Shown here: one piece after another, positions 22,937 through 33,637 of the stretch
Numbering within the stretch: position 1 is the stretch's first letter
Layout: each line of letters opens with the position of its first letter
From: Sympetrum striolatum
Lineage: Eukaryota > Arthropoda > Insecta > Odonata > Libellulidae
Assembly: GCA_947579665.1 (NCBI GenBank)
Contig: OX388350.1
Location: 81,363,152-81,427,151 of the forward strand
Direction: 5' to 3'
DNA: 64,000 nucleotides
Made by a program: the position numbers and the translations under genes
Notes under the pieces: generated by a model
Told to the model about the DNA's origin: nothing
The model's database searches: none
What the model saw: only the letters and a program-made list of their open reading frames with translations

Positions 22937-22999
22937 CTTATTCCATGCTCGAGTCCTCAAGACACGACCTCTGACCTCGAAGGTCGCCCTCCAAATGAA
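22937..22999 (-). pseudogene. Candidate upstream exon, copy 3
   Basis: Minus-strand segment between GGAATCAG and GAATAAG|GTAAGTTGA, about 115 bp before delta. It keeps the GGAGGGCGACCTTCGAGGTC core. Its own frame is not open through the donor. Confidence 0.4.
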
Positions 23000-23129
23000 C
23001 TGATTCCAAAATGGACAAGTGCCTCACGCCGATGAAGACATTCTCAACCATCCGCAGGTCGAGGAGTTATTTCCGTGTTTAAGAAGAATTGCAATCCAGA
23101 GTAATTTTCTCAGTGGCCTTCATCAATAG

Positions 23130-23216
23130 CTGGGAGAACTCACAAAGGGTGATAAGAAGGCCATTCGATTCAAATTGATGGCATATGCTCAACCAAAGTT
23201 TCCTTTCTCCCGATAT
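23130..23216 (-). pseudogene. Candidate exon, LWLxIC family, copy 5 (epsilon), fused to next unit
   Basis: After TTTTGCTTACAG the minus strand reads ISGERKLWLSICHQFESNGL and stays open for about 47 codons, but after TLCEFSQLL it runs straight into the sequence lying upstream of the next unit (KATEKITLD), with no donor. Two units have been joined by deletion at or near a shared CAGCNATTG. The open frame across the join ends at TAA. Confidence 0.5.
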
Positions 23217-23367
23217 CTGTAAGCAAAATTAACTTTTATTAGTAAAGTGAATGTGAGGGATAATATCACTTAAAATTCACCTAAACTTAATTATAATTGA
23301 TTCCAAACAAACGTTGCAGAAATATTAGTTGCAGTAATTGAAGATCTTAATGATCAGTTCACCTTAC

Positions 23368-23421
23368 CTTAGGTAGACGCCCTGAATTCCTTAAGACATG
23401 TCCTCTGAGGTCGCCCTCCAA
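23368..23421 (-). pseudogene. Candidate upstream exon, copy 4
   Basis: 54 bp between AATCACTTCAG and CCTAAG|GTAAGGTG on the minus strand, about 150 bp before epsilon. One base longer than copy 2, so the frame ends in TAA at the donor. Confidence 0.4.
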
Positions 23422-23559
23422 CTGAAGTGATTAAAAAAATGAACTCAGCGCAATTGACGTAATTGTCAACTATCCCCAATCAAGGAACTATTTTCGCTCG
23501 TGATATATTTCAATCCAAAGTAATTTCCTCAGTATCCTCCAGCAATTGAACGTTACAGA

Positions 23560-24165
23560 AAGCACTAAACCATTTCAGCTCACTTGTATGAATTGCAATT
23601 TTACATTCATCCGAATCTCGTCACTTTTCTCTCTTGCTTTTATTCACCTTCGCTCGATAACTCAATTTTGACAATACCGTCACTGCAGCATAGTTTGTGA
23701 AGTTTGCGTATTTGAACCGCTATCATTTTTTTAGCAATCACCTTTATTTCGGGAAATAAATGCCTTGTGGGACACCGGAGGTGGATTCTGAACAGACGGG
23801 GAAAAGATTTCGTCCATTAAAAATTATTTGCCGCGTGAAATTCTAAACTTGCGAGGAGCCATGGGTCTTCTGACGAGGGGACGTTTCCGAGAGGATTTTC
23901 GACTATCTATTACGATTCTATTACAACCAAATGAAAACGACCCGTAACCACTGACATGTGGAATCAATAGAAGTTTTTTTAATTATCCCACTGATTAGAC
24001 TAATGACACGCTCTGAGGATTCGATACTGATATCGAAAGCAGATTAGGGCAACTTGATTTCGTTATGGAAGTACGCGAGGCGAAGTAACTCCATTCGAAC
24101 AATTCAATGCCCCGAAGTTCAAATGAATCTTCCACAATACGTAACCATTTGAACTCTGGAATGTA
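23560..24165. other. Diverged duplicate flank
   Basis: Parts match 27,940-28,070 (CGAAGTT-AAATGAATC, then ACGTAACCAT), placing this as the upstream flank of the 23.2-23.4-kb unit. No coding signal was found. Confidence 0.4.
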
Positions 24166-24581
24166 AATGTAATAATTTAGAGATGGTCCAGCGTAGAGCA
24201 GCCCGATTCGTTTGCGGGGATTTCAGGTTTGATAGCAGCGTTACAGCAATGATAGAGTCCCTCGGTTGGAATTCACTACAGATGAGAAGATCTGAATATC
24301 GTCAGAAACTTATCGAAAAGTTCGTTCGTTCGGAATTTATAGACGAAGTAAGTGAAATGTTAGTGCCAGTAAGGAGCGAACGTGATCTCCGAGAGGCATC
24401 GACGAAGCGTTATAGGGAAGTAATCGCAAGGACGGATAATTACTTTTGGTCGTTTTTTCCCCAAGCTATTAGAGATGCTAATAGGGATGAATGAATAATG
24501 GTGGTGTATTACACCCCCTGCCATACGCCTCTGGCAGCTCGCAGGATATATATCTAAATCTAAACCTTAAATCTAAATCCA
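24165..24581 (+). mobile_element. LINE 3' end (CR1/L2-like), 5'-truncated
   Basis: A reverse-transcriptase C terminus in frame from about 24,174 (NLEMVQRRAARFVCGDF) to the TGA at 24,492. It has the typical order VQRRAARF, SSVTAMIESLGW, LQMRRSEYR and a final TDNYFWSFFPQAIRDAN. A short 3' UTR with CACCCCCTGCC and CTCTGGCAGCTCGCAGG follows, then a (CTAAAT)-type tail at about 24,553-24,581. Strong 5' truncation is the normal result of target-primed reverse transcription. The frame is unbroken, so this insertion is fairly young. It sits between duplicated units of the minus-strand family. Confidence 0.85.
24183..24494 (+). pseudogene. Reverse-transcriptase C-terminal fragment
   Basis: 104 codons with stop, all matching the thumb and C-terminal region of CR1/L2-group reverse transcriptases. 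Endonuclease, catalytic FADD box and ORF1 are absent, so no activity can remain. Confidence 0.85.
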
Positions 24582-25735
24582 TTTGGTAGCCAGCGGGAGA
24601 GAGTACTAAATATGGACAATTGGAATAAATATCTTTACGATTTTGTCAACTAATGCGAACTAAAATTAGGTCATAGGTCAAACGATAAGTGACATGACCG
24701 GAATTCAAACCCAGTTTCACTTTTGTTTTCTCCCACTTTCCAAACGAAATTTGCAGCGATGGTTAAACTGGTTTGAAGGAAAACTTCTGCTTTATCTTAC
24801 AAGAAATTGCATAAATATCTCAGGATATTTGGAGTATTATCTATAAACTATAAAGTGCAAGAAAATACTCAAATCGAAGAAATCTCTGCCCCAAATTGCT
24901 TTTCTCTGCTTTTCATATGGATGTAAACGTTGGAAAAGGGCCATTTAAAGGTGACCCAGGGGCCCGTTAGAACGGCCCGCAATTGATTCCTGGCATCAAA
25001 AAACTATGTTAAAAAATTCCAAACAATTTTTAGAGCCGTTTGTGAGAAAGGTGCGAAAACTTACGAAGAATGCATGCTTATTATAATAAGATTTACAACG
25101 CCTCAACATAATTCTCAAATTAGATTAATAAATTTTTGTTCGAAGACTTATAATATGCCTGCTTTATAATAAGGGTTATACACCTAAATTACACTAAGCT
25201 TTTGATGAATTTGAAAGTTATGTGAAATTTGAATATTTTTGAATCCACGATTCTCATTATGAAGATTCATCATCCGAACAAAGATACTCAATTGATAACC
25301 GAGAAGACGATTGATAAGAATTTTCAAATCCGTCAGTAAAGTATTCACCTAGAGACAGATTGTTATCTTACACCTATGACATTAGCCACAGAGCTTGCAG
25401 AGGTTTATTAGACAGGATGAGGAGTGAGGTAGTTTGCCCGTGCTTTTCACTCGGAACCGAAATGCATTCAGCGGAAGATTTACAAGCAAGCAAAGCACAA
25501 TGATTCCAAGAATGACACATTTACCGTCAGTCCAAGAGGAGAGTACTTGATCTGTGCAATTATCCACTCATACCTCCGTACCTTTCATTTCATCACGGCC
25601 ATAATCAAAACTGGAACAAGATAAAATGAAAGATGAATTTTGATCCATCCCTACCAAATTATAAACTAAAATATGCCATTCATCAGAATACGGTAGCAGG
25701 AATGATTGTAAAATGAAGTACTACACTCATTTCAA
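24582..25735. other. Unassigned spacer with an inverted family piece
   Basis: Mostly featureless AT-rich DNA. The minus strand at about 25,395-25,470 (GKLPHSSSCLINL, CKLCG) resembles the plus strand at 26,765-26,830 (KPPHSLSCLVNL), so an inverted copy of part of block S lies here. The minus frame 25,567-25,382 also has a hydrophobic run (CVILGIIVLCLLVNLPL). I do not recognise it. Confidence 0.4.
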
Positions 25736-27420
25736 AGAAATTGTGACTGTTATGTGGCTTTCCAGTTATATTTCCTTATATTGCCATATGATCATGATAC
25801 ATCTACAGATTAAGTAATCGTTAAAATAAGACTACATCCAGTCCCAAGAGATTATTTAACTATAAGCTACCACCACCATGTTATAACGTCATTCAATTCA
25901 TTCAAACTCTCATACAAACACAAAGCATCTAAAACCACTGATTGCTCGCCACTGTTTAATGAAACAGTTCCTGCATCAATACGATGAGAGCTCTCCATCG
26001 CGTGCCATTCTGTAATAAAACTTTCGATTCCAAAGCTAACTATTCCTACTTGCTAATCTGAGCCTATGAACTCTTTCCTGCAGTAATGTACCCTAATAAT
26101 TGCTGTTATTACATCCTGAAGAAATCACACATTCAAGAATCACATCACATGCCATTCACGCAAATAGTCAAATTTCACACAATGCTGATCATTGTCATCA
26201 AGAAAGGAAATTAAAAATGGAAAGCCACCTCCCATTTCATTGTTTCTATCAGTTTATACGTTATCAATGCATAAAAAATGCTCTAAAATGACAAAAGTAG
26301 ATGAAAGCATGTTTTCCGACTGATTCTAAAGTAATTCCATAAAATTTACAATTTAAATTGTGTGGAATAAGGAAGAAAACAAGAGTAGACACTTAACAAC
26401 ACAATTAAAGAAAAATATATTATTAAATCATCAAAATGAGAATGCGTACAGACTGGTTTCTATCATTTTCCGGTGAATCAGATGTTAAACTTTCTCTGAA
26501 AAATATAGGCTTTACATAATTATTTTTATATTTATCCAAATTCGGCAACGAATCATTCCTTTGAAATAGAATCTGAATGGGATTTTGACAGCTATGGTTG
26601 TCATAAAAAGATCCACTACTAGCGTAAAGAAAATTCTATCCTATATTGAGGTTCCTGCTAACATTCCGATGAATATTTTCATTATTCATTTGGATAGAAG
26701 AAATGAATGTTTCGTTTACATTTCCTCGTGGTTGTGCTGAAACAAAATCTATTGAGGTATGAGCATAAACCACCTCACTCCTTATCTTGCCTAGTAAACC
26801 TAATTCCTCTCTGCAAGGTCTTAGCAGCTCGCATCGGAGCACGAGGCATCAACTGGCCTTCGGGCTGCATAATTTACAGACATCCAATTTTGAAATCTAA
26901 AGGGAATTGAAATTACAACTTAAAGGTACGAAAATAAATGTGCTAAAGTCTGTGAGATTCACGGCAAGGATTGAATATTATGAAATACTAGTAAACATTA
27001 TTTACCTTCGTTTGGTACTTTTCTCGACTTCGTAAGGCCATTATTTCAAATTTAATTCTGTGAAAGTAACAAAGCATCAAGGGAATAAAAACAAACTCTA
27101 CGTGCATTCCTTATGTAAACTTATTATGGAGTCTTTGTTTCGAACCTAAGCCTCCATAGAGATTATAGTTTTCGAGGGGGTTTCAGCTTATTAGGAAAGC
27201 AATGCACTTCGTCTCTTATCTACGACAAATGGTTTCGGTGATATAGAGGAGACGGACGGACGGATTTTACTTTTTATTTATATAGTAATTTAATAGCATT
27301 TGAAAGATTACGAAGGCTTTCCTCGAGACAAAACCGATGATCAGAAGTCTGTCATTTAATTGTTTCAGGAAGGTAATATGAAATTCTAAAGGATTAAAAA
27401 AAAACCAAGGGGATATGATA
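25735..27420. repeat. Segmental duplication block S, copy 2
   Basis: Counterpart of 15,640-17,300, lying just downstream (minus strand) of the zeta exon. A plus frame (26,100-26,291) ends in MESHLPFHC followed by QFIRYQ, in the same frame as MESQLPLRY and QFIHYL of copy 1. Its right part, from 26,631, is included in the recent tandem duplication. Confidence 0.7.
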
Positions 27421-27484
27421 TAAAACTGTAAATCAATTAAAAGACTTTGTAAAGCAAATTTAAACTGGATATAATCAGGCTTAC

Positions 27485-27605
27485 TTTCCCAATATAGTTA
27501 CCATTTACTCTACGCAAAGGGTAAAATAAGTCAAAAAGGTGACAAAATCCATCCAAATCAAGAGAATTTTTCACTATTTTTCTCAAAGTTTCTTTCTCCC
27601 GACAT
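27485..27605 (-). pseudogene. Candidate exon, LWLxIC family, copy 6 (zeta)
   Basis: The minus strand begins TTTTTTCTTACAT (acceptor AG mutated to AT) and ends GGGAAA|GTAAGCCTGATT. From the 5' edge it reads ICREKETLRKIVKNSL, then YPLRRVNGNYIGK, which lines up with QPLLRVMGN of beta. The LWLxIC core is lost and the acceptor is dead, so it is a decayed member. Confidence 0.45.
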
Positions 27606-27723
27606 ATGTAAGAAAAAATAAATCTCAAATCTCACCGAAACCTTTTCAATTGGGATCCATTTCAATATTGCCGAAATATTAGTTGAAATGATGAAAAAGA
27701 CCTAAATGATCGAATCACCTTAC

Positions 27724-27815
27724 CTTAGTTCGCCCCTCGGAAGTTCGCGTTCAAGCGAGTCCAACTCCAAGGCGCGTCCTCCGACCTCGAAGGTCGCCCT
27801 CCGAAAGAACCAATT
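27724..27815 (-). pseudogene. Candidate upstream exon, copy 5
   Basis: Minus-strand segment between TGATTCTTTTCAG and CTAAG|GTAAGGTG. It keeps the reading GGRPSRSED of the family, then has an insertion of about 30 bases (AGTTGGACTCGCTTGAACGC) that shifts the frame to a TAA at the donor. Confidence 0.45.
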
Positions 27816-28069
27816 CTGAAAAGAATCAACGGACTCACGCCAATTACGTCATTCCCAACTATCCGCAAATCGAGGAACTATTTCAGAGGGTATGAAAAAT
27901 TGCATTCCACAGTAATCTTCTCGGTAGCTTCCACGCACAGCAGCTAACGTACTTGACTGAGCAATTTTTCATTCATAATTCCTAAAAATTGCATTCCAAC
28001 GATTTAACGCGCCGAAGTTGAAATGAATCATGCAGAATGCGTAACCATCATATCTCTGGGATTGAATAG

Positions 28070-29020
28070 CTTTTTGATAGCACAAGGGGTAAATTATTTA
28101 GTCACTTAAAAGTACAACTAAAAGTTAAATGAAATCGCTAGTTTTTCCTTATACTTGGTGATGTTTTATACGGAAGGATTTTCGGCAAGGCACAGGTTTG
28201 AGGTATTGACTTCGCACATGTGCCTAAGGAACCCGAATATCGGTAAAAACCTCGAAGTGATTGGTGCTTGAGCTCAGATCTTTCACCTTTCTGATTAGGT
28301 TTTAAGCAATCAAGGAGTGAATTTGATGACCAGACGAGATAATTCAATAATTGGAACATTGCTCGGACATTGATATGCCTGAGATCGACCCCATTAACTT
28401 CTGCATTTTCAGATTTCGTTTATCCTTGAGTCAAGGCTAGCTTAGTGAGCAATTAAATGTTATTTCTTTTCATATATATACTTGTCTATTCACCTATAGC
28501 ACATTCCTTCCCTCATTTACAACATTCGTGTGATGATTATCTAAAATTATCATGAAGTCACTCTTGATCAAACGCAATTTTCCTCGATAAAACGAGGTTT
28601 TATCCTCTTAAAGCTCATCAGGATGCAATTCGAAACGGATCGATGAAAAATTACATTAACCAAACTCGCACACTCCGTAACGATGTCACCACCAATCTAT
28701 TAAAAGCACTATTACTAAACACTATTATGCACTATCATTGTCTATTCCGTCAATCGAAAGAGTAAAATAAATTGTAAAACGGTTCATACGATAAAACTTG
28801 AGTCATGTAATAACTGAGAAAACCCGTGATCACATTTACCCTAACTAGCACCCTGACAATGTCACCAGAAACCTGCTGAAAGCAATCACGGACTACCCAA
28901 TGGAACGAAAAATAATCCCTTCCGATAATTCCCTCGTAAACGTCAGATTAAATCATCCGCAGAAGTGATTCACTTCATGTGAGGACGAAACCTTTTTCGG
29001 ATACCTCATCTAAACATAGC
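28070..29020. other. Unassigned spacer inside duplicated segment
   Basis: No gene found. It contains a small perfect stem, GATAAAAC-GAG-GTTTTATC, near 28,590-28,610, and a TAAAACGGTT block near 28,775 that resembles, in inverted orientation, 41,780-41,800. The same content recurs at +4,487. Confidence 0.4.
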
Positions 29021-29029
29021 TATCAGCAC

Positions 29030-29150
29030 AGCTCAAATGTATGCCCAAAAATCTCTTATCTAAGCCTCTGGCGAGTACGTTTTCCATTAACGAGGAAAGG
29101 TTCTGTTAAGCAGCGGAAAGAGGCAAATCGAGAGGATAATTGGATGTCCC
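29030..29150. repeat. Dispersed repeat, copy 1
   Basis: Matches 41,225-41,345 closely: GCCCAAAAAT, AAGCCTCTGGCGA, TTTTCCATTAACGAGGAAAG and GCAGCGGAAAGAGG are shared in order. A third copy lies at 33,517-33,637 through the tandem duplication. Old interspersed family of unknown type. Confidence 0.7.
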
Positions 29151-29990
29151 AACAAGAATCAAATGCCGCTGCGAGGTGCGCTTCAGTTTGTCGCAGGGGG
29201 TTCTTCGAAGCAAACGAGTGCTAACTAATTAAATAAATATCCCTCATGAGGAGTTCATCTGCCCACGAAGGTGATCTTTTTCCGTATAATTTTCATGTCA
29301 TCTATTATATATAGATGCTTATAGTATATTCCTGGAATCAGCTAGGAGTCTTAAAAAATAGGAAAGATTCCTGAACTCGATCGTTCACTTACCGACGGAG
29401 AGCCTCTTGACCGGTTCAAAGAGGAAGCAATGTTCCGCCTCCTCTTTTTTATCTATAGCTTTATCTTGGCAACCTCTTCCCTGTTTTGCCTCCGTGGCAA
29501 CACCTATTTTCCTTCCCCGATTTCGTATGGTGATCATCTTCTTCGGAGATGGCACATTCTGTGTGTTTTCCTTCTACTACCAGAGAATTAATTCAAACTC
29601 CGTCCATAATTTCGGAATGGGATGTTTCGGTGCCGGGACGATTCGGCGCGGGATGCATAGAAAATATTAAAGGATTTACAATTAAGGACTTTATTTATAA
29701 AATAAATGTGTTCAAGCAATGATTCGGTACTCTTTAACTAACATATGTTTCAAAAACTTTTCATTGTTTTAATAAAGAGCAAAAATGAAAAATATAATAG
29801 TTTTAGTTTTATCAAGCCATAACAGGTAAGTACGAAGAAGAAAGTTATGAATGGGTCCCTTTAGCTGCTACTGGCAATGTTTTGTTTGAATTTTTAATTC
29901 CGTTTAATGACATTCGGCTAATAAGGAAAGGGTTGAGGTGACTTTACACATAAGGGCGTGCACCCAGGAAAATTCCCAAGGAAAATTAAG

Positions 29991-30046
29991 GCAGCCTCCC
30001 GGTTAGAGGAAGATCCCGGGTTCGATTCCCGGCCATGTCAGACTTT
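29991..30046 (+). repeat. tRNA-like 3' half with canonical B box
   Basis: GGTTCGATTCC (30,019-30,029) is a perfect RNA polymerase III B box, set in a perfect 5-bp T-arm (CCGGG, loop TTCGATT, CCCGG). Before it, CCTC-CCGGTTA-GAGG (29,995-30,009) could be a degenerate anticodon arm. The following CCATGTCA has no partner for an acceptor stem and a T run starts at 30,044. No A box or D arm is convincing. Best read as a tRNA pseudogene or the head of a tRNA-derived SINE. Confidence 0.55.
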
Positions 30047-30603
30047 TTTCAAGTCCGTAATTCCGTTTAAATTTAGCTAATTCATTTTTTCATGTTATGC
30101 CAAGGATCATTTTGCTCCAGATATTCGGGGTGTAATGATATTCTTTAAGGTACGTACGGAAAATTGTATCTCTCCTCAAAAATGTATTTTACGAGCAATT
30201 ACTAAGAATAATATTTTCTGCCGTATATTATATTAAAGACCTCTATTAGAAAAAACTTTGTAAGCTGTAAAATGCACAGGAAATAAAGCTTTATGTTCTG
30301 TGTTTCATTTATACGTTCGTACCATTCTACTAACTGAAAACAAATAGTAGACAATTATTAAAATTTTATAAGTAGCTGAATAACATCATTGGGGTATTAT
30401 AATCCCTAGACGAGTCATCGGAGCATTATGATCCCTTCTGGGCTACATTCTGCCCCATATGAGGCTTTTTCATAAGCATGAACGTAAAAGAGAAATGCCG
30501 TATTGAATTATGGAAACAAAGGCGATCTTAGAATCAAAAACCTGTGTTTAAAACGCTCAAATATACTTGCGAAAAATTTGCTAGCGTATACTTGCAAAGA
30601 GGG

Positions 30604-30645
30604 CAGTGGCGGCGGGTCCATTGGGTTCACTGAACCCCCTAAGAA
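30604..30645. mobile_element. hAT/MITE-like end, unpaired
   Basis: CAGTGGCGGCGGGTCC followed by the odd palindrome GGGTTCA-C-TGAACCC (30,623-30,637) resembles ends of hAT-type MITEs. A related stem, GGTTCACT-CCCCGA-AGTGAACC, lies near 30,785. No matching inverted end was found, so at most a broken element. Repeated at +4,487. Confidence 0.35.
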
Positions 30646-31971
30646 AACTACTGCACTATTTTTATTTATACCAATGTTCTTTCCATAACCTAAATATCTT
30701 TGACATCAATCATTTAACCTAACTTTTCCTTCGTTGAGTCGCGATTCCTGCGCTTTTGGTTCCAACTAGCTTGACTTCGCGCGAGGTTCACTCCCCGAAG
30801 TGAACCCCTTCAGACGTCGCGTTATAGGTGAAGAGCGGTGAGGGGAAAGAGGGGCATGCGGCATTTAAACATGGGCCGATCGCTGCACTACGTTGCAGCG
30901 ACAGCCGGCGAGAATGGCTTCTAAGGATTTTCGGAAATTTGTTTTAGGCACTTTCCGGCAAATTAGAGAGTTGAAATTCGAGGAATCGCTGGAAGCCGTG
31001 TATGTCCATCTAAAACTATAAAGACACCCTCGAATATTATCCCATGTTCGACGCTAGGTCAGGGCAAATATTCTCCAATTTAAAATGTATTGCGTCGATT
31101 TTTCAGATTAATTCAGAAATTTCTATCCTATATTGAGGTTCCTGCTAACATTCCGATGAATATTTTCATTATTCATTTGGATAGAAGAAATGAATGTTTC
31201 GTTTACATTTCCTCGTGGTTGTGCTGAAACAAAATCTATTGAGGTATGAGCATAAACCACCTCACTCCTTATCTTGCCTAGTAAACCTAATTCCTCTCTG
31301 CAAGGTCTTAGCAGCTCGCATCGGAGCACGAGGCATCAACTGGCCTTCGGGCTGCATAATTTACAGACATCCAATTTTGAAATCTAAAGGGAATTGAAAT
31401 TACAACTTAAAGGTACGAAAATAAATGTGCTAAAGTCTGTGAGATTCACGGCAAGGATTGAATATTATGAAATACTAGTAAACATTATTTACCTTCGTTT
31501 GGTACTTTTCTCGACTTCGTAAGGCCATTATTTCAAATTTAATTCTGTGAAAGTAACAAAGCATCAAGGGAATAAAAACAAACTCTACGTGCATTCCTTA
31601 TGTAAACTTATTATGGAGTCTTTGTTTCGAACCTAAGCCTCCATAGAGATTATAGTTTTCGAGGGGGTTTCAGCTTATTAGGAAAGCAATGCACTTCGTC
31701 TCTTATCTACGACAAATGGTTTCGGTGATATAGAGGAGACGGACGGACGGATTTTACTTTTTATTTATATAGTAATTTAATAGCATTTGAAAGATTACGA
31801 AGGCTTTCCTCGAGACAAAACCGATGATCAGAAGTCTGTCATTTAATTGTTTCAGGAAGGTAATATGAAATTCTAAAGGATTAAAAAAAAACCAAGGGGA
31901 TATGATATAAAACTGTAAATCAATTAAAAGACTTTGTAAAGCAAATTTAAACTGGATATAATCAGGCTTAC

Positions 31972-32092
31972 TTTCCCAATATAGTTACCATTTACTCTAC
32001 GCAAAGGGTAAAATAAGTCAAAAAGGTGACAAAATCCATCCAAATCAAGAGAATTTTTCACTATTTTTCTCAAAGTTTCTTTCTCCCGACAT
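31972..32092 (-). pseudogene. Candidate exon zeta, duplicate
   Basis: Identical copy of the zeta exon in the second 4,481-bp segment, with the same mutated acceptor. Confidence 0.45.
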
Positions 32093-32210
32093 ATGTAAGA
32101 AAAAATAAATCTCAAATCTCACCGAAACCTTTTCAATTGGGATCCATTTCAATATTGCCGAAATATTAGTTGAAATGATGAAAAAGACCTAAATGATCGA
32201 ATCACCTTAC

Positions 32211-32302
32211 CTTAGTTCGCCCCTCGGAAGTTCGCGTTCAAGCGAGTCCAACTCCAAGGCGCGTCCTCCGACCTCGAAGGTCGCCCTCCGAAAGAACCAA
32301 TT
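32211..32302 (-). pseudogene. Candidate upstream exon, copy 5 duplicate
   Basis: Identical copy of 27,724-27,815 in the second 4,481-bp segment. Confidence 0.45.
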
Positions 32303-33516
32303 CTGAAAAGAATCAACGGACTCACGCCAATTACGTCATTCCCAACTATCCGCAAATCGAGGAACTATTTCAGAGGGTATGAAAAATTGCATTCCACAGT
32401 AATCTTCTCGGTAGCTTCCACGCACAGCAGCTAACGTACTTGACTGAGCAATTTTTCATTCATAATTCCTAAAAATTGCATTCCAACGATTTAACGCGCC
32501 GAAGTTGAAATGAATCATGCAGAATGCGTAACCATCATATCTCTGGGATTGAATAGCTTTTTGATAGCACAAGGGGTAAATTATTTAGTCACTTAAAAGT
32601 ACAACTAAAAGTTAAATGAAATCGCTAGTTTTTCCTTATACTTGGTGATGTTTTATACGGAAGGATTTTCGGCAAGGCACAGGTTTGAGGTATTGACTTC
32701 GCACATGTGCCTAAGGAACCCGAATATCGGTAAAAACCTCGAAGTGATTGGTGCTTGAGCTCAGATCTTTCACCTTTCTGATTAGGTTTTAAGCAATCAA
32801 GGAGTGAATTTGATGACCAGACGAGATAATTCAATAATTGGAACATTGCTCGGACATTGATATGCCTGAGATCGACCCCATTAACTTCTGCATTTTCAGA
32901 TTTCGTTTATCCTTGAGTCAAGGCTAGCTTAGTGAGCAATTAAATGTTATTTCTTTTCATATATATACTTGTCTATTCACCTATAGCACATTCCTTCCCT
33001 CATTTACAACATTCGTGTGATGATTATCTAAAATTATCATGAAGTCACTCTTGATCAAACGCAATTTTCCTCGATAAAACGAGGTTTTATCCTCTTAAAG
33101 CTCATCAGGATGCAATTCGAAACGGATCGATGAAAAATTACATTAACCAAACTCGCACACTCCGTAACGATGTCACCACCAATCTATTAAAAGCACTATT
33201 ACTAAACACTATTATGCACTATCATTGTCTATTCCGTCAATCGAAAGAGTAAAATAAATTGTAAAACGGTTCATACGATAAAACTTGAGTCATGTAATAA
33301 CTGAGAAAACCCGTGATCACATTTACCCTAACTAGCACCCTGACAATGTCACCAGAAACCTGCTGAAAGCAATCACGGACTACCCAATGGAACGAAAAAT
33401 AATCCCTTCCGATAATTCCCTCGTAAACGTCAGATTAAATCATCCGCAGAAGTGATTCACTTCATGTGAGGACGAAACCTTTTTCGGATACCTCATCTAA
33501 ACATAGCTATCAGCAC

Positions 33517-33637
33517 AGCTCAAATGTATGCCCAAAAATCTCTTATCTAAGCCTCTGGCGAGTACGTTTTCCATTAACGAGGAAAGGTTCTGTTAAGCAG
33601 CGGAAAGAGGCAAATCGAGAGGATAATTGGATGTCCC
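33517..33637. repeat. Dispersed repeat, duplicate of copy 1
   Basis: Copy of 29,030-29,150 inside the second 4,481-bp segment. Confidence 0.7.

Larger units (their letters stand above)
26631..31111. repeat. 4,481-bp tandem segmental duplication, copy 1
   Basis: The whole segment recurs at 31,118-35,598, displaced by exactly 4,487 bases. All open frames translate identically in both copies and no difference was found in the parts compared. It carries the end of block S, one LWLxIC unit (zeta and its upstream exon), a piece also found at 41.2 kb, a tRNA-like arm and a hAT-like end. Either a very recent duplication or an assembly artefact. Confidence 0.97.

Noticed and set aside
26636..26910. 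Overlapping plus and minus frames of 67-68 codons as genes
   Set aside because: They lie in block S without a counterpart frame in copy 1; their appearance at 31.1 kb is only the tandem duplication.
29863..29876. TAGCTGCTACTGG as A box of the tRNA-like element
   Set aside because: About 145 bases before the B box and a poor match to the A-box consensus; spacing and fit are both doubtful.
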